A DNA stretch of 64,000 bases from SZUA-36 sp963704855 (GCA_963704855.1 CAVPHY010000028.1:186001-250000), one strand, 5' to 3'. Counted from the first letter of the stretch, positions 53,877 through 63,762 are shown. Made by a program: numbers and translations. Notes: a model not told the origin generated them from the sequence alone.

Positions 53877-54781
53877 GCGCGGTCACCCCATCCAAACCTT
53901 ATGAATCCCATTTGTTGCGGCCGGGCAATACCAATTGCGCCGGTTGCGGTATGTCGATCGGTCTGCAATGGCTGGACGAGGCACTTGGCGACGAGCCACC
54001 GGTGATGGTCATACCGTCGTGTTGCGGTATCGTTACGGCCGGTGCCTTTCCCACCAGTGGTTACGGTGTACCCACCGCGGCCACCACCTTTGCCAGTTCG
54101 CCGGCGGTCGCCACCGGTATATCGTCCGTTTCCGCCATGAACAATATCGACAACCCGGTTATCTGCTGGGCCGGTGATGGCGGCACTTACGATATCGGCC
54201 TCGCGACCCTGTCGGCGGCGGCCGAGCGTAATGAAAACATCATCTATATCTGTTACGACAATGAGATCTACGGTAATACCGGCGGCCAGCGCAGCGGCGC
54301 AACGCCGGTCGGCGCAGTCACCAGCACCACGCCAGCGGGCAAGGGCGAACGCAAGAAAGACATCATGGCCATCATGGCCGCGCACCGCATACCCTATGCA
54401 GCGACGCTTTCGATCGGGCACCGCGAGGACTTCCTGCGCAAGATAAAGTACGCCCGTTCGGTGAAAGGTTTCCGTTTCCTGTTAATGCTGTCACCGTGCC
54501 CGACCGGTTGGAAATCCGAACCGGACCAGAGCACCGAGCTGATCGAGATCGCCGTACGCAGCGGCCTGTTCCCGCTTTACGAGGTATTTGACGGCCGCCG
54601 TTACCGCATCAACCTGCGGCCCGACAATACCTCCATAGAACCCTATCTCAAACAGCAACGCCGCTTCAGCCAAATCTGGAATGATAGTGCAGCCCTGCAG
54701 GAATTTATCGATGCGCAGTGGCAATACCTGGACGGCATGGCGACCGTGTTCCCGGCAAAGGCCGAGGGTAATTGCAGTTAA
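53873..54781 (+). CDS. 2-oxoacid:acceptor oxidoreductase beta subunit (TPP-binding)
   Basis: 302 residues. NTNCAGCGMSIGLQW gives Cys ligands for a [4Fe-4S] cluster; CWAGDGGTYDIGLATL and YDNEIYGNTGGQRSGATP form the GDG...N thiamine diphosphate/Mg2+ motif; CPTGWKSEP is a conserved late Cys. ATG 53873 overlaps the alpha stop by four bases. It completes the gamma/GltD-alpha-beta operon. Confidence 0.92.
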   Translation: MSAVTPSKPYESHLLRPGNTNCAGCGMSIGLQWLDEALGDEPPVMVIPSCCGIVTAGAFPTSGYGVPTAATTFASSPAVATGISSVSAMNNIDNPVICWAGDGGTYDIGLATLSAAAERNENIIYICYDNEIYGNTGGQRSGATPVGAVTSTTPAGKGERKKDIMAIMAAHRIPYAATLSIGHREDFLRKIKYARSVKGFRFLLMLSPCPTGWKSEPDQSTELIEIAVRSGLFPLYEVFDGRRYRINLRPDNTSIEPYLKQQRRFSQIWNDSAALQEFIDAQWQYLDGMATVFPAKAEGNCS

Positions 54782-55110
54782 GTCAGCAGGTGTTGCTCGA
54801 AATCACTGCTGATGAGCGTTATGTTTAACCAGATGAGTGGGCTCGACCTTTATGCTGACCGGCGCCTAGACTGCTGCCGGAGAAAGTGGCAGTTTTACCC
54901 GCATCTGCTGGAGTGGGAAACAAGCCACCGCTACCGGCAATTGAAAACGGACTGGTTCCGCCAAAAGCACCTCGATACTTACCTGGCACTCTTGCCCCTC
55001 GGCCCCGATAGTTAACGGCATTTCCCGCCCGGCAAGTACTGTTTGCCTGATGGCCTATACTAAAAAAATAGTATCTGACAGTTAACCTGGATAAAGAAGG
55101 AGATCGATCG
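54782..55110 (+). other. intergenic region with one doubtful small ORF
   Basis: 329 bases between the beta-subunit gene and the lipoprotein gene. A 67-codon frame (54812-55015) encodes a Trp/Tyr/Arg-rich peptide (ETSHRYRQLKTDWFRQKHLD) with no recognised family and no good ribosome-binding site; it may be spurious or a small cytosolic protein. The last 60 bases contain an AT-rich stretch (CTATACTAAAAAAATAG) that could be the lipoprotein promoter. Confidence 0.4.
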
Positions 55111-55845
55111 ATGAGGATTCTTGGCATTTGCCTGTTACTGATCGGTATTTCAGCCTGCGGACCGGCCGATTCGACACCCGCGGAGCCGATGAATGCCAAT
55201 GTCGCGGATTCCGACCAGATTTCCGGGGTAGTTGAGGAGAGCGTTGAACAGGCAATGAAGGGTGATTTCGGGTCCGATGCGGTGAGCGAGGAATCCTGTG
55301 CCGTGTTTGAAGGCGGCGTGGTCCCGGAACTGTTCAATACCGATGCCGCGCTGATTTCATACCGGCGGGCCATCCCGGTGAAACGGGCCGGCCACGTTGT
55401 CTGCTTCGCCAGCTGGGACCGTCCCGACAGGGCGGAACTGGAAGCGGCTTTCGCGGAGAAAATCCAGGAATGGGGCCGTGGTATGGCGAGCGGTAAAAAG
55501 GAACCCATGCCGAAACCGGCACGCTATGAGAGCCGGGTGTCACTTACGCTGGTCGCCACCCAATTCGATTCGGCCGAAGCAGCCGTTGCAAGCCTGAAGG
55601 ATTCGGTGGCCGTGCTTGAAAAAGGCGTTACGACCAATGTTTCCGGCAAGGACTACACGGTGCAGTATGATTTTGGCGAATGGGTCGATAATGTGGGTGA
55701 CAAGGCAATTTTCAATGAGACGGGCGAACTCATGGTGGCTTATAACGGAAAGAGGATTGCAGTGAATGTCGAGGTTTCAGATGATCCAGCGGCAGACCGG
55801 AACCATGCAATAGAACTCGCCAGGCGGATCATGGGATCTCTTTAG
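55111..55845 (+). CDS. hypothetical lipoprotein
   Basis: 244 residues with a lipoprotein signal (ILGICLLLIGISACGPAD). The mature part is helical/beta mixed with CAVFEGGVVPELFNTDAA, VVCFASWDRPDRAELEAAF and a repeated SL-K-D-S-VAVLEKG region; two cysteines may pair. AAGAAGGAGATCGATCG precedes the ATG, a good ribosome-binding site. No family recognised. Its stop overlaps a converging DUF2061-like gene. Confidence 0.65.
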   Translation: MRILGICLLLIGISACGPADSTPAEPMNANVADSDQISGVVEESVEQAMKGDFGSDAVSEESCAVFEGGVVPELFNTDAALISYRRAIPVKRAGHVVCFASWDRPDRAELEAAFAEKIQEWGRGMASGKKEPMPKPARYESRVSLTLVATQFDSAEAAVASLKDSVAVLEKGVTTNVSGKDYTVQYDFGEWVDNVGDKAIFNETGELMVAYNGKRIAVNVEVSDDPAADRNHAIELARRIMGSL

Positions 55846-56034
55846 TGGGGAAGTGTGAATCTCCGCCAAACCACTTCGAAGCAGTAGTACTGCAGGATTT
55901 TTATCAGCTCCAGAATGATGGTGTAACCAGTGGCGGTCTTTATTTCGCCAAGCAGGAACCAAAAGAAACAGGAACGCAATACCAATTGAGTAAACCCGGT
56001 AGAGCACGGATTTGACCAGTAAGTTGGCTCGCAT
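55842..56034 (-). pseudogene. DUF2061-type small membrane protein, one frameshift
   Basis: From ATG 56034 the text LLVKSVLYRVYSIGIAF leads, after an extra base in the TTTCTTTTGG stretch near 55965, to FWFLLGEIKTATGYTIIL, then KILQYYCFEVVWRRFT and a stop at 55842-55844. This is the DUF2061 pattern (two membrane segments, KxxxxR near the start, KI-x-YY and a basic aromatic end). Missed by simple frame reading because each half is short. It overlaps the lipoprotein stop by four bases in convergent orientation. Confidence 0.7.
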
Positions 56035-56059
56035 ATGAGATCCTCATGACAGGCGAACG

Positions 56060-56087
56060 AAAAAAAGCCCCGCTTTTGTGCGGGGCT
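56060..56087 (-). terminator. rho-independent terminator
   Basis: Stem AGCCCCGC / GCGGGGCT with a TTTTGT loop; on the minus strand it is followed by a run of T (A run at 56061-56066 on the plus strand). It ends the IPTL-CTERM gene whose stop is at 56112. Confidence 0.88.
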
Positions 56088-56111
56088 CTTTCTACTACTT
56101 AGATTTGATTG

Positions 56112-56816
56112 CTAAACTTCACGGGCTCTTACGAATACCATACCGCCTATGCCGGCCAGAAGGATCAGCAGAAGCAGACCTGTCATGCCCAGGGTGGGTA
56201 CAGGCGTAGCCGCCGGGACAATCTCTCCACAAACGTTGTTGCCGCCACCGTTGATCTGTACTTCAAAGGCCATTTCCGGCGTATTGTTCTGACCATCAAA
56301 AACTATACCCGCCGAATCATTTGAGTACCAGAAGGTACCATCATCAACGCAGGCACTGTTCTGCGTATGACCACCTGTCCGGTATGAGACCGGTGCCGCT
56401 GCTTCGCCCACAACGGTTGCTACAAACCAGTAAAGTACACCTTCATTCAGTGTGCTGTTCTGGTTGACAGCCGGCGCACTGAAAAAGGTCAGGGTCGCAT
56501 CGACCGGAAGTGTCAGGGATCCCGTGGATGCGATCACATTGCTTGCATCGGGCCCATTGCTGTCACCCCACACTTCAAACCGTATATCCGGCCCTACACC
56601 GTCACTCAACGTTTGTAGGTACGTACCCAGGGTCGTTGCCGAACCGCTTTCCGGTGAAATAAAACTGTCAGCATAAACATAGGTACCACTACTGCTATTG
56701 ATGGGCGACCAAAACGGGCCCTGATCAGCTGTCTTGTGGACCGTGGATGCTGCCTGGGCAATGGTAGCCAGCAATAGGAAAAGGGTCGCAATCAGGACTC
56801 GGTTAATTTTAATCAT
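56112..56816 (-). CDS. secreted protein with IPTL-CTERM-like sorting tail
   Basis: 234 residues: a signal peptide (LIATLFLLLATIAQA), a predicted beta-sandwich body with YVYADSFISPESGSATTLG and IRFEVWGDSNGPDASNVI, then VPTLGMTG, one membrane helix and RARE at the end. This is the IPTL/VPTL-CTERM arrangement of exosortase-like sorted proteins. The body resembles choice-of-anchor type domains of surface proteins. Monocistronic with its own terminator. Confidence 0.78.
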   Translation of the reverse strand: MIKINRVLIATLFLLLATIAQAASTVHKTADQGPFWSPINSSSGTYVYADSFISPESGSATTLGTYLQTLSDGVGPDIRFEVWGDSNGPDASNVIASTGSLTLPVDATLTFFSAPAVNQNSTLNEGVLYWFVATVVGEAAAPVSYRTGGHTQNSACVDDGTFWYSNDSAGIVFDGQNNTPEMAFEVQINGGGNNVCGEIVPAATPVPTLGMTGLLLLILLAGIGGMVFVRAREV

Positions 56817-56993
56817 CGATACATCTCCTCCAAAAGACCCGAGTACTCTAATGTGTGGGTGGCTGATTCACAACAATTTTTTAACAAAACAGGAAAAAAG
56901 CAGACGAACGTTGGATTGCACATCCCTGTCACGGGCAAGAAAGGCAGCAGAACCGTCATCAATCATTTCCAGTTAGCAGTTGAACAGACTAAA

Positions 56994-58064
56994 ATGACCG
57001 ATTCTGAAATTGATGGAAGTGATTTGAAATATTCCCACACCCTGGCAGCACGCCTGGCGATCGTGCTGTTCATGTACTGCCCGGTGCTTTTGGCTGCACC
57101 CGGCGCGAGTGTACCCCTAGTGGTCGTTGAGCAAGCGAGCGTAAAATCTTTCCCTTTATCGGCCGAGGCGCTGGGTAATGCCCGGGCCAATGAATCGATC
57201 GATATACGTCCCAAGATCAACGCAACCCTGACTGAAATATTGTTTGAAGAAGGTCAAAAAGTTCAGGCGGGTGATGTGCTGGTCAAGCTCGACAACCTCG
57301 AGCAGGTAGCCGATCTCGCCGCTGCGAAGGCGGCGCTGGTAGATTCGGAGGCAAGCTTCAGGCGCTCAAGTGAACTGTTCAAAACCAACGTTGTTGCCAA
57401 ATCACAGTTACTGCAGGACGAGGCCAAAAAGATCGCAGATGAAGCCATGGTTTCGGTGGCCGAGAAACGCCTGGCCGACACCGTTGTGCGCGCACCTTTT
57501 GCGGGCCGTATTGGTTTAAGGCGAGTTTCTCTCGGCAGCTTGCTGGGTCCCGATACGGTGATCACCACGCTCGATGATACGCATATCATCAAGGTGGATT
57601 TCGACCTGCCGGAGATTTACCTGTCACGGCTCGAGCCGGGTCTGAAGGTGCTCGCGCATAGTGCGGCCTATCCGGACCATGATTTTGCCGGCAAGGTATC
57701 CAGCGTGGACACACGCGTGGATCCGGTCAGCCGAACCGTGAAGGTTCGCTCCGTGATGCCCAATACTGAAGGCCATTTGCGACCGGGTATGTTCCTGACC
57801 GTCAAATTGCTGAACGACACCATCGAGGCCCTGGTTATCCCGGAGCGGGCCCTGATACCGGAGCGCAGTGTCCAGTATGTATACGTGGTGGGTGTGAATC
57901 ACCTAGTCGAAAAACGCGCAGTTCGAATCGGCAGAAGACGACCGGGTGAAGTTGAAATACTCGAGGGCCTTGCAGCAGGGGAGACCGTGATCGTCGATGG
58001 TGTGCAAAAGGCGCGCGAAGGGCAGCCTGTGGAGATCATGGCACGGGAAGCCAAAACGCAATGA
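56994..58064 (+). CDS. RND efflux periplasmic adaptor (membrane fusion protein)
   Basis: 356 residues from ATG 56994. An N-terminal hydrophobic segment (AIVLFMYCPVLLAAPG), lipoyl half-motifs (VRAPFAGRIGLRRV and the earlier ILFEEGQKVQAGDVLVKLDN), a helical hairpin and a beta-barrel (VIPERALIPE) match HlyD/AcrA-type adaptors. Its stop overlaps the RND pump start by four bases. A longer in-frame start at 56853 is unlikely. Confidence 0.88.
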   Translation: MTDSEIDGSDLKYSHTLAARLAIVLFMYCPVLLAAPGASVPLVVVEQASVKSFPLSAEALGNARANESIDIRPKINATLTEILFEEGQKVQAGDVLVKLDNLEQVADLAAAKAALVDSEASFRRSSELFKTNVVAKSQLLQDEAKKIADEAMVSVAEKRLADTVVRAPFAGRIGLRRVSLGSLLGPDTVITTLDDTHIIKVDFDLPEIYLSRLEPGLKVLAHSAAYPDHDFAGKVSSVDTRVDPVSRTVKVRSVMPNTEGHLRPGMFLTVKLLNDTIEALVIPERALIPERSVQYVYVVGVNHLVEKRAVRIGRRRPGEVEILEGLAAGETVIVDGVQKAREGQPVEIMAREAKTQ

Positions 58065-61000
58065 TCATTTCTGATTACTCGGTCCGCAGACCGGTATTTG
58101 CCAGTGTCATATCTCTGTTGCTGATCATACTCGGGCTGGCCTCGATGCAGAGTCTGCCGGTGCGTCAGTACCCGGATGTGGATGCCCCCGTCGTATCGGT
58201 GGAGACGCGTTATCGCGGCGCATCTGCCGAGGTCGTGGAAACCAAGGTCACCCAGGTCATCGAAGACCGGATTGCAGGTATCGAGGGGATTGTAAAACTG
58301 ACCTCCGAAAGCAGCGATGAACGTTCGGATATCCGCATCGAGTTCACGCTCGACCGGGATGTCGAGGCCGCCGCCAATGATATCCGTGACCGCATCTCAC
58401 GCGTGATCAACCAATTGCCAACCGAGGCCGACCCCCCAGAAATCGCCAAGGTGGATTCAAGAAACCGGCCGGTCATGTTCCTCAACCTGACCTCTGACCG
58501 CATGAACGGCCTCGAGATTACCGATTACGCCGATCGCTACCTGGTCGACCGTTTCTCGACCGTGCCGGGGGTTGCACGGGTGCAGATATCGGGCGCCCGC
58601 CGATACGCCATGAGAATCTGGCTTAGCCGCGAGGCACTGGCCGCGCGCGGCCTGGCGGTGTCGGATGTTGAGAGTGCGCTGCGTTCGGAGAACATCGAGC
58701 TTCCGGCAGGCCGGCTCGAATCAGAAACCCGCGAATTTACCCTGCGCACGGATACCGGGTTCAGTACCGAGGAAGACTTTAAAAACCTCGTCATCGGACG
58801 TGGCCAGGATGGACAGGCCGTACGCCTGGGTGAAGTTGCCGATGTTCGCATCGGTGCGGAAAATGACCGCAACGTGGCGCGCGCCGATGGTGTTCCGGCT
58901 GTCTCGCTGGGTATGGAGCAACTGTCCAAGGCGAACAGCGTCATGGTTTCGCGCGCGATTCGTGCAGAGATGGAGGCATTGGCGCCCGAGTTGCCGGAAG
59001 GCATGGTGTTGCAGGTCAATTATGACCGGGCTGAATTTATCGAGGCTTCGATGAACGAGGTCTACAAGGCCCTCGCGGTGTCGCTCGTCCTGGTATTGGT
59101 GATTATCTACATCTTCCTGGGTTCACTGGTTGCCACACTAATTCCGGCAGTGGTCGTGCCCGTGTCAGTGGTTGCAACATTCACTGTAATGGCAGCCATG
59201 GGGTACACCATCAATGTACTCACGCTGCTGGGACTGGTGTTGGCTATCGGCCTGGTGGTGGATGATGCGATCGTTGTGCTTGAAAACATATTCCGGCGGA
59301 TCGAGGCCGGCCAAAAGCCATTGCTGGCCGCAATCGATGGCGCCAATGAAATTGGTTTTGCCGTTATCGCAACGACGCTGGTACTGGTTGCCGTGTTTGT
59401 GCCCCTGTCTTTTATCGAAGGGGAAGTGGGCCGCCTGTTCCGTGAGTTTGGCATTACCCTGGCCGCGGCTGTGCTGTTTTCCAGCCTGGTGGCCCTGACG
59501 CTGACTCCAATGCTGAGTTCCAAGCTATTGAAGGGCAAAAAGCTCAGAACGGGGTTGACTGGCCAGGTGGACCGGTTTTTTAACCTGTTGTCACGCCAAT
59601 ACCGGTTTTTACTCGGAAAAATCATACAGGTGCCCTGGCTGGTAATGTTGGCGGTAGTGCTGGTATCGGTAGGTACCTTGATGCAAATGCAGCGCTTGCC
59701 GGCCGAGTATGCCCCGAGCGAGGACCGCGGTGCATTTTTTATCTCGCTGAGGGCCCCGGAAGGCGCCACCCTGGAATATACCGATCGCAGCACCAGCGAG
59801 ATGGAACGCCTGCTCATGACAAGGACGGGTGAAGGTCAGCCCATCAGACGTTTCCTGACGCGGTTGCCCGGTGGTTGGGGAAGCTCATCCATGAACAGTT
59901 CCACCATTATCGTGTTGCTCGAACACTGGGATGTGCGCACTGAACGGGACGCCGAGATTGCCGCCTGGATATCCGCTGAGGCCGCCAATATCCCCGAGGC
60001 AAGGGTGTTTGCACGCACACCCAGCGCGCTTGGAATACAGGGCGACGGCAGTCCGCTGGAACTGGTGCTTGGCGGGCCTGACTACGACCAGTTAAAGCAA
60101 TGGCGGGATGATTTGGTAACGGCGATGGAAGCGATGCCTGAGCTGGTCCAGGTTGATAGTGATTTCCAGGAAACCAAGCCACAGATGAAGATCAGTGTTG
60201 ACCGTGACAGGGCTGCTGCGCTGGGTGTATCACTCTCCAATGTTGGCCGGACGCTTGAAACGATGCTGGGTTCCAGGATCGTGACCACCTACGTTGATCG
60301 TGGCCGGGAGTACAATGTGATCCTGATGGGGGAGGACCAGGCGCGGTCATCGACCGATGACCTGACCAACCTGTATGTCCGCTCTTCTTTGAATAATGAG
60401 TTGGTGCCATTATCCAACCTGGTAAAGATCAGCGAGAATGCCGGCCCGCCGGAGCTGCGCCGGTTTGACAGGATGCGCTCCATCACCGTTTCGGCCGGCC
60501 TGGCTGACGGTGTCAAACTGGGTGAGGCGATTGATAAACTGTATGCGACCGCCCAGGCCACGCTGCCGTCGAGTGCGCGTCTGAGCTGGGATGGCGAGAG
60601 CAAGGAGTTCCTGGACTCGGGCAGTTCCCTGTACCTGACATTCGGCCTGGCCCTGTTGATCGTTTTCCTGGTGCTGGCCGCCCAGTTCGAAAGTTTCATC
60701 AACCCGTTGATCATCATGGTGACCGTGCCGCTGGCATTGATGGGCGCGGTCCTGGGGCTTTGGATCTATGCCAGTTCGGTTAACGTTTTCAGCCAGATAG
60801 GTGTGATATTACTGGTCGGTCTGTCTGCCAAGAACGGTGTCCTTATCGTCGAGTTTGCCAACCAGTTACGTGACCGCGGCATCGAATTCCGCAGCGCCGT
60901 GGTCGATGCCGCGGGTGTCCGGCTTGCGCCCGATCCTGATGACCAGTGCGGCAACGACATTCGGCGCATTGCCGCTGTTGCTGGCAAGCGGCGCGGGCGC

Positions 61001-61214
61001 CGAATCCCGCCAGCCCATCGGCATCGTGATCGTGTTTGGCGTGACGATTTCCGCCGTGCTGACACTGTTCGTGGTGCCTGCACTTTACGTGCTATTCGCC
61101 AAACGGACACATTCGCCGCAGCACATGTCCATGATTATCGAGAAACTCCGTCACGGTATCGCCGGTGAAAGTGCAGCGCCGCCGACGGTTGAATCACTTG
61201 ATGAAAAAATCTGA
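58061..61214 (+). pseudogene. RND-family efflux permease, one frameshift near the C-terminus
   Basis: About 1050 residues with the two repeated halves of an HAE-type RND pump: N-terminal SDYSVRRPVFASVISLLLI, porter domains (YPDVDAPVVSVETRYRGAS), TM4 motif LAIGLVVDDAIVVLENIFRR with the proton-relay Asp-Asp, and a second half with VGLSAKNGVLIVEFANQ. An extra base near 60925 shifts the frame; the text then reads RPILMTSAATTFGALPLLL and GIVIVFGVTISAVLTLFVVPALY to a stop at 61214. No outer-membrane channel gene follows in the window. Confidence 0.9.
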
Positions 61215-61257
61215 AGCGTAGGGTTGGTTGTCAATTCCAGTAACGTTGTACACGTAT

Positions 61258-61581
61258 TGATGGCTTCGATTCAGACCGTGCGCTCAACAGCCCGGGTGGG
61301 GTTTACTTCCCGGTCTTATCCGGCCCTGCGGTCTACCCTCAGCCAGGATTCCACCTGATCGGAACCGCGCTGGCGGTACATCCATGTACCGTCAACGCTC
61401 AATTTTCATCCATGAAAATTGCCCCGGGCGAAATCCCGTCTTCGGCGGATAAACGGGAACTAAACCCCACCCGGGCTGTTGAGCTTCTCGGCTGAAAGTC
61501 GTGCACCCTGGTCCAGAGAGCACAGGCCACAACCGTCTGACGTGTCATTGCACCTTCACGACTTCGACAGAACTATCTGTC
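61258..61581 (+). repeat. dispersed repeat, copy 2
   Basis: The ~324-base sequence beginning TGATGGCTTCGATTCAGAC matches 15973-16498 along its whole length apart from the ~180-base insertion present only in copy 1. Both copies are on the same strand and each lies about 45 bases downstream of a membrane-protein gene. Confidence 0.82.
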
Positions 61582-61703
61582 CCCGGAGAACCGCCGCAAA
61601 GGCGTGAGTGCAGCTAAAATTTCGCAAGGGATTGTTGCTCATCTCACAACCAGATCTATAAACTGCCGTTATACTTAACAGGGTCAACGGGGTATGCCAG
61701 GAA

Positions 61704-62546
61704 GTGCTAACCAGCGTGCAAAGAAAAAAACTGAAACAACTGTTTACATTATTCATTGCCCTGCCAATGATGCTGACGGTTATTCTTGCATGGACGGTAA
61801 CGGATGAATCTATCGCCCAGCTCAGGCTCGACCATGCGGCGCTTAGGGCTGCCGAAGACGATTACCGTGTGCAGCGTGAGCTGAACGGGCTCGATGGCGC
61901 AGAGGCGGCTGAGTATGCGGCCTATGTCGCAAGGTTGCAGCGGCGTGTTTTCGAGGGATGCCAGGCCGTGTTGGCTTCAGGTGCGCCCAATCCACAGGAT
62001 TTGCCCTGTCCGCTTTTCATTCCGCCCGTGACCCGCTCAGCTGATATTGCGGTGCAGGAAGAACGGACTTCTCAGGAACAGGTTGCGGCGCTTGACGCCG
62101 AGCTCATGGCTGGCCTTGGTGAATACGATGAAAGACTGCTGCGGGAACAGGAAAGGGTAAAAGCGGCGGCGCCTAATAATAACTCAGGTTCCGGCGGAAA
62201 CGGCGCCGGTCTTGGTGGTGAAGGTGACGGTGCCGGCAATGAAGGCGATGGTGCGGATGATGCACAAGGCACTGCGGATGGCCAAAGCCGCAACAGCGGC
62301 GGTGTTGCGGGCGATAGTTCCGAAAGCGCAACAAGCGGTGGCCAGCGTGGTGGCGGGCCTGTCGATGGCAGTGAACGTTCCGGTGACGCGGGCGACGATA
62401 GCGACCAACCGGCGGATGTCGGGGACGGCAGTGATGACGATGTCGTCGCGCGCCAGTTACGCGAAGCCGCAGAGAAAGAAACTGATCCGGAGCTGAAAGC
62501 CAAACTTTGGGAAGAGTACCGCAGGTACAAACGGGGAATAGATTGA
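61704..62546 (+). CDS. hypothetical membrane-anchored low-complexity protein
   Basis: About 280 residues from a GTG at 61704 (GTG 61716 is an alternative). One N-terminal membrane helix (LFTLFIALPMMLTVILAWTV), an alpha-helical charged region (LRLDHAALRAAEDDYRVQ) with two cysteines, then about 100 residues of Gly/Asp/Ser-rich low complexity (NGAGLGGEGDGAGNEGDG), ending in a helical basic tail. No family recognised. It is followed 10 bases later by the lipoprotein gene, suggesting a joint envelope function. Confidence 0.6.
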   Translation: MLTSVQRKKLKQLFTLFIALPMMLTVILAWTVTDESIAQLRLDHAALRAAEDDYRVQRELNGLDGAEAAEYAAYVARLQRRVFEGCQAVLASGAPNPQDLPCPLFIPPVTRSADIAVQEERTSQEQVAALDAELMAGLGEYDERLLREQERVKAAAPNNNSGSGGNGAGLGGEGDGAGNEGDGADDAQGTADGQSRNSGGVAGDSSESATSGGQRGGGPVDGSERSGDAGDDSDQPADVGDGSDDDVVARQLREAAEKETDPELKAKLWEEYRRYKRGID

Positions 62547-62556
62547 GCAGACATCG

Positions 62557-63754
62557 ATGAAGAAGAGTTTGTATTTAATAGCAATCCTGTCCCTGATTTT
62601 GCTGTCGGCCTGCACCACCCCGGGTGGGCGCCGCAATATCGAAGGTCCGGTGCCCATCGATTTGTCCCGGTCAGAATTGCCAGAAAACCAGTTGTTAAAT
62701 GTATCCATCGAAGTGTTCGAACCGGGTACGCTGCCCGAGGACGAAAAGGAAGCCAATGGTTTGTCCATGGATATCCGCAAGGCGGAGGCCCGCTACATGC
62801 CGGAGCAGTTACGCGCAACCATGGAGAAAACCGGCTACTGGGGTGCCGTACGGGTTGTTCCGCGTGGAGCGACGGGTGGTGAGTTAATCATTTCCGGGAC
62901 CATCCTTCAATCCAACGGCCTGCAACTTGACCTGGAAATTACGGCCCGGGATGCCAGCGGACACCAGTGGTTTAGCCGGCAATACCGGGATGGTGTTGAG
63001 GCTGTCGTTTTACCAGGCTGGTGAGGTTTCAGGGGAGGCTTTCCAGCCGCTTTACAACACCATTGCAAACCACCTCGCCAGCTACCTGAGAGAACTCACC
63101 GCCGATGAAATTTCACGCATTCGCCGTGTTGCAGAAATGCGTTTCGCAACCGATATTGCCCCCGAGACGTTTTCCGGTTACCTGGATATCGACGAGGCGG
63201 GTCAGTACAAGGTCGTCCACCTGCCCAGTTATGACGACCCGATGTACGCGCGCGTAAAAGCCATCCATGAACGCGACCTGATGATGATCGATACGCTGAA
63301 TGGACACTTTGATAATTTTTATCGTGAAATGCAGGTACCCTATACCGAATGGCGCAAGGCACGCAGCGATGAAGCCGAAAAACAGAAAGAACTGGAAAAG
63401 GCCGCTTTGAACCGTACCCTGCTGGGTGTTGCTTCGATTGTCGGCGCGATTTTTATCGGTGTGGCGGCCCCCGAGTACAACGCGGGGCTCGACACTTTAA
63501 CTGATGTCATGGTGGTCGGCGGGGCGGCTGCGATCCAATCAGGTATGGATAAACGTTCCGAGGCCGCGATACACCGCGAATCCATCGAGGAGCTCGGTGT
63601 GTCGTTCTCGTCGGAGGCGCAGCCGCTGGTGGTTGACATCGAGGGCAAGACCGTTGAACTGACAGGTTCCGCCGAAGCGCAATACGGGCAGTGGCGGAAA
63701 CTCCTGGGGCAGATTTATGCAAACGAGACCGGTCTTCCCGGATCCGACGACTGA
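62557..63754 (+). pseudogene. hypothetical lipoprotein, one frameshift
   Basis: Lipoprotein signal LYLIAILSLILLSACTTPGG. The first frame ends at 63024. An extra base near 63007 (GCTGTCGTTTTACC) restores a second frame: FYQAGEVSGEAFQPLYNTI, a helical domain (AVAEMRFATDIAPE-like text), one membrane-like segment (GVASIVGAIFIGVAA) and a C-terminus ending GLPGSDD at 63754. The repaired protein is ~398 residues. No family recognised. Part of an envelope gene set with 61704 and 63763. Confidence 0.6.
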
Positions 63755-63762
63755 CTCCCTCA

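Noticed and set aside
54825..55508. 227-codon minus-strand frame over the lipoprotein gene
   Set aside because: Antisense to a gene with a clear signal peptide and ribosome-binding site; Ser/Pro/Arg-rich shadow composition.
13165..63754. Programmed +1 frameshifting at a common slippery motif
   Set aside because: The break sites (for example GGT-C-GGC, GCC-A-TTG, ATT-G-GAA, CTT-C-ACG) share no codon or stop context; error or mutation is simpler.
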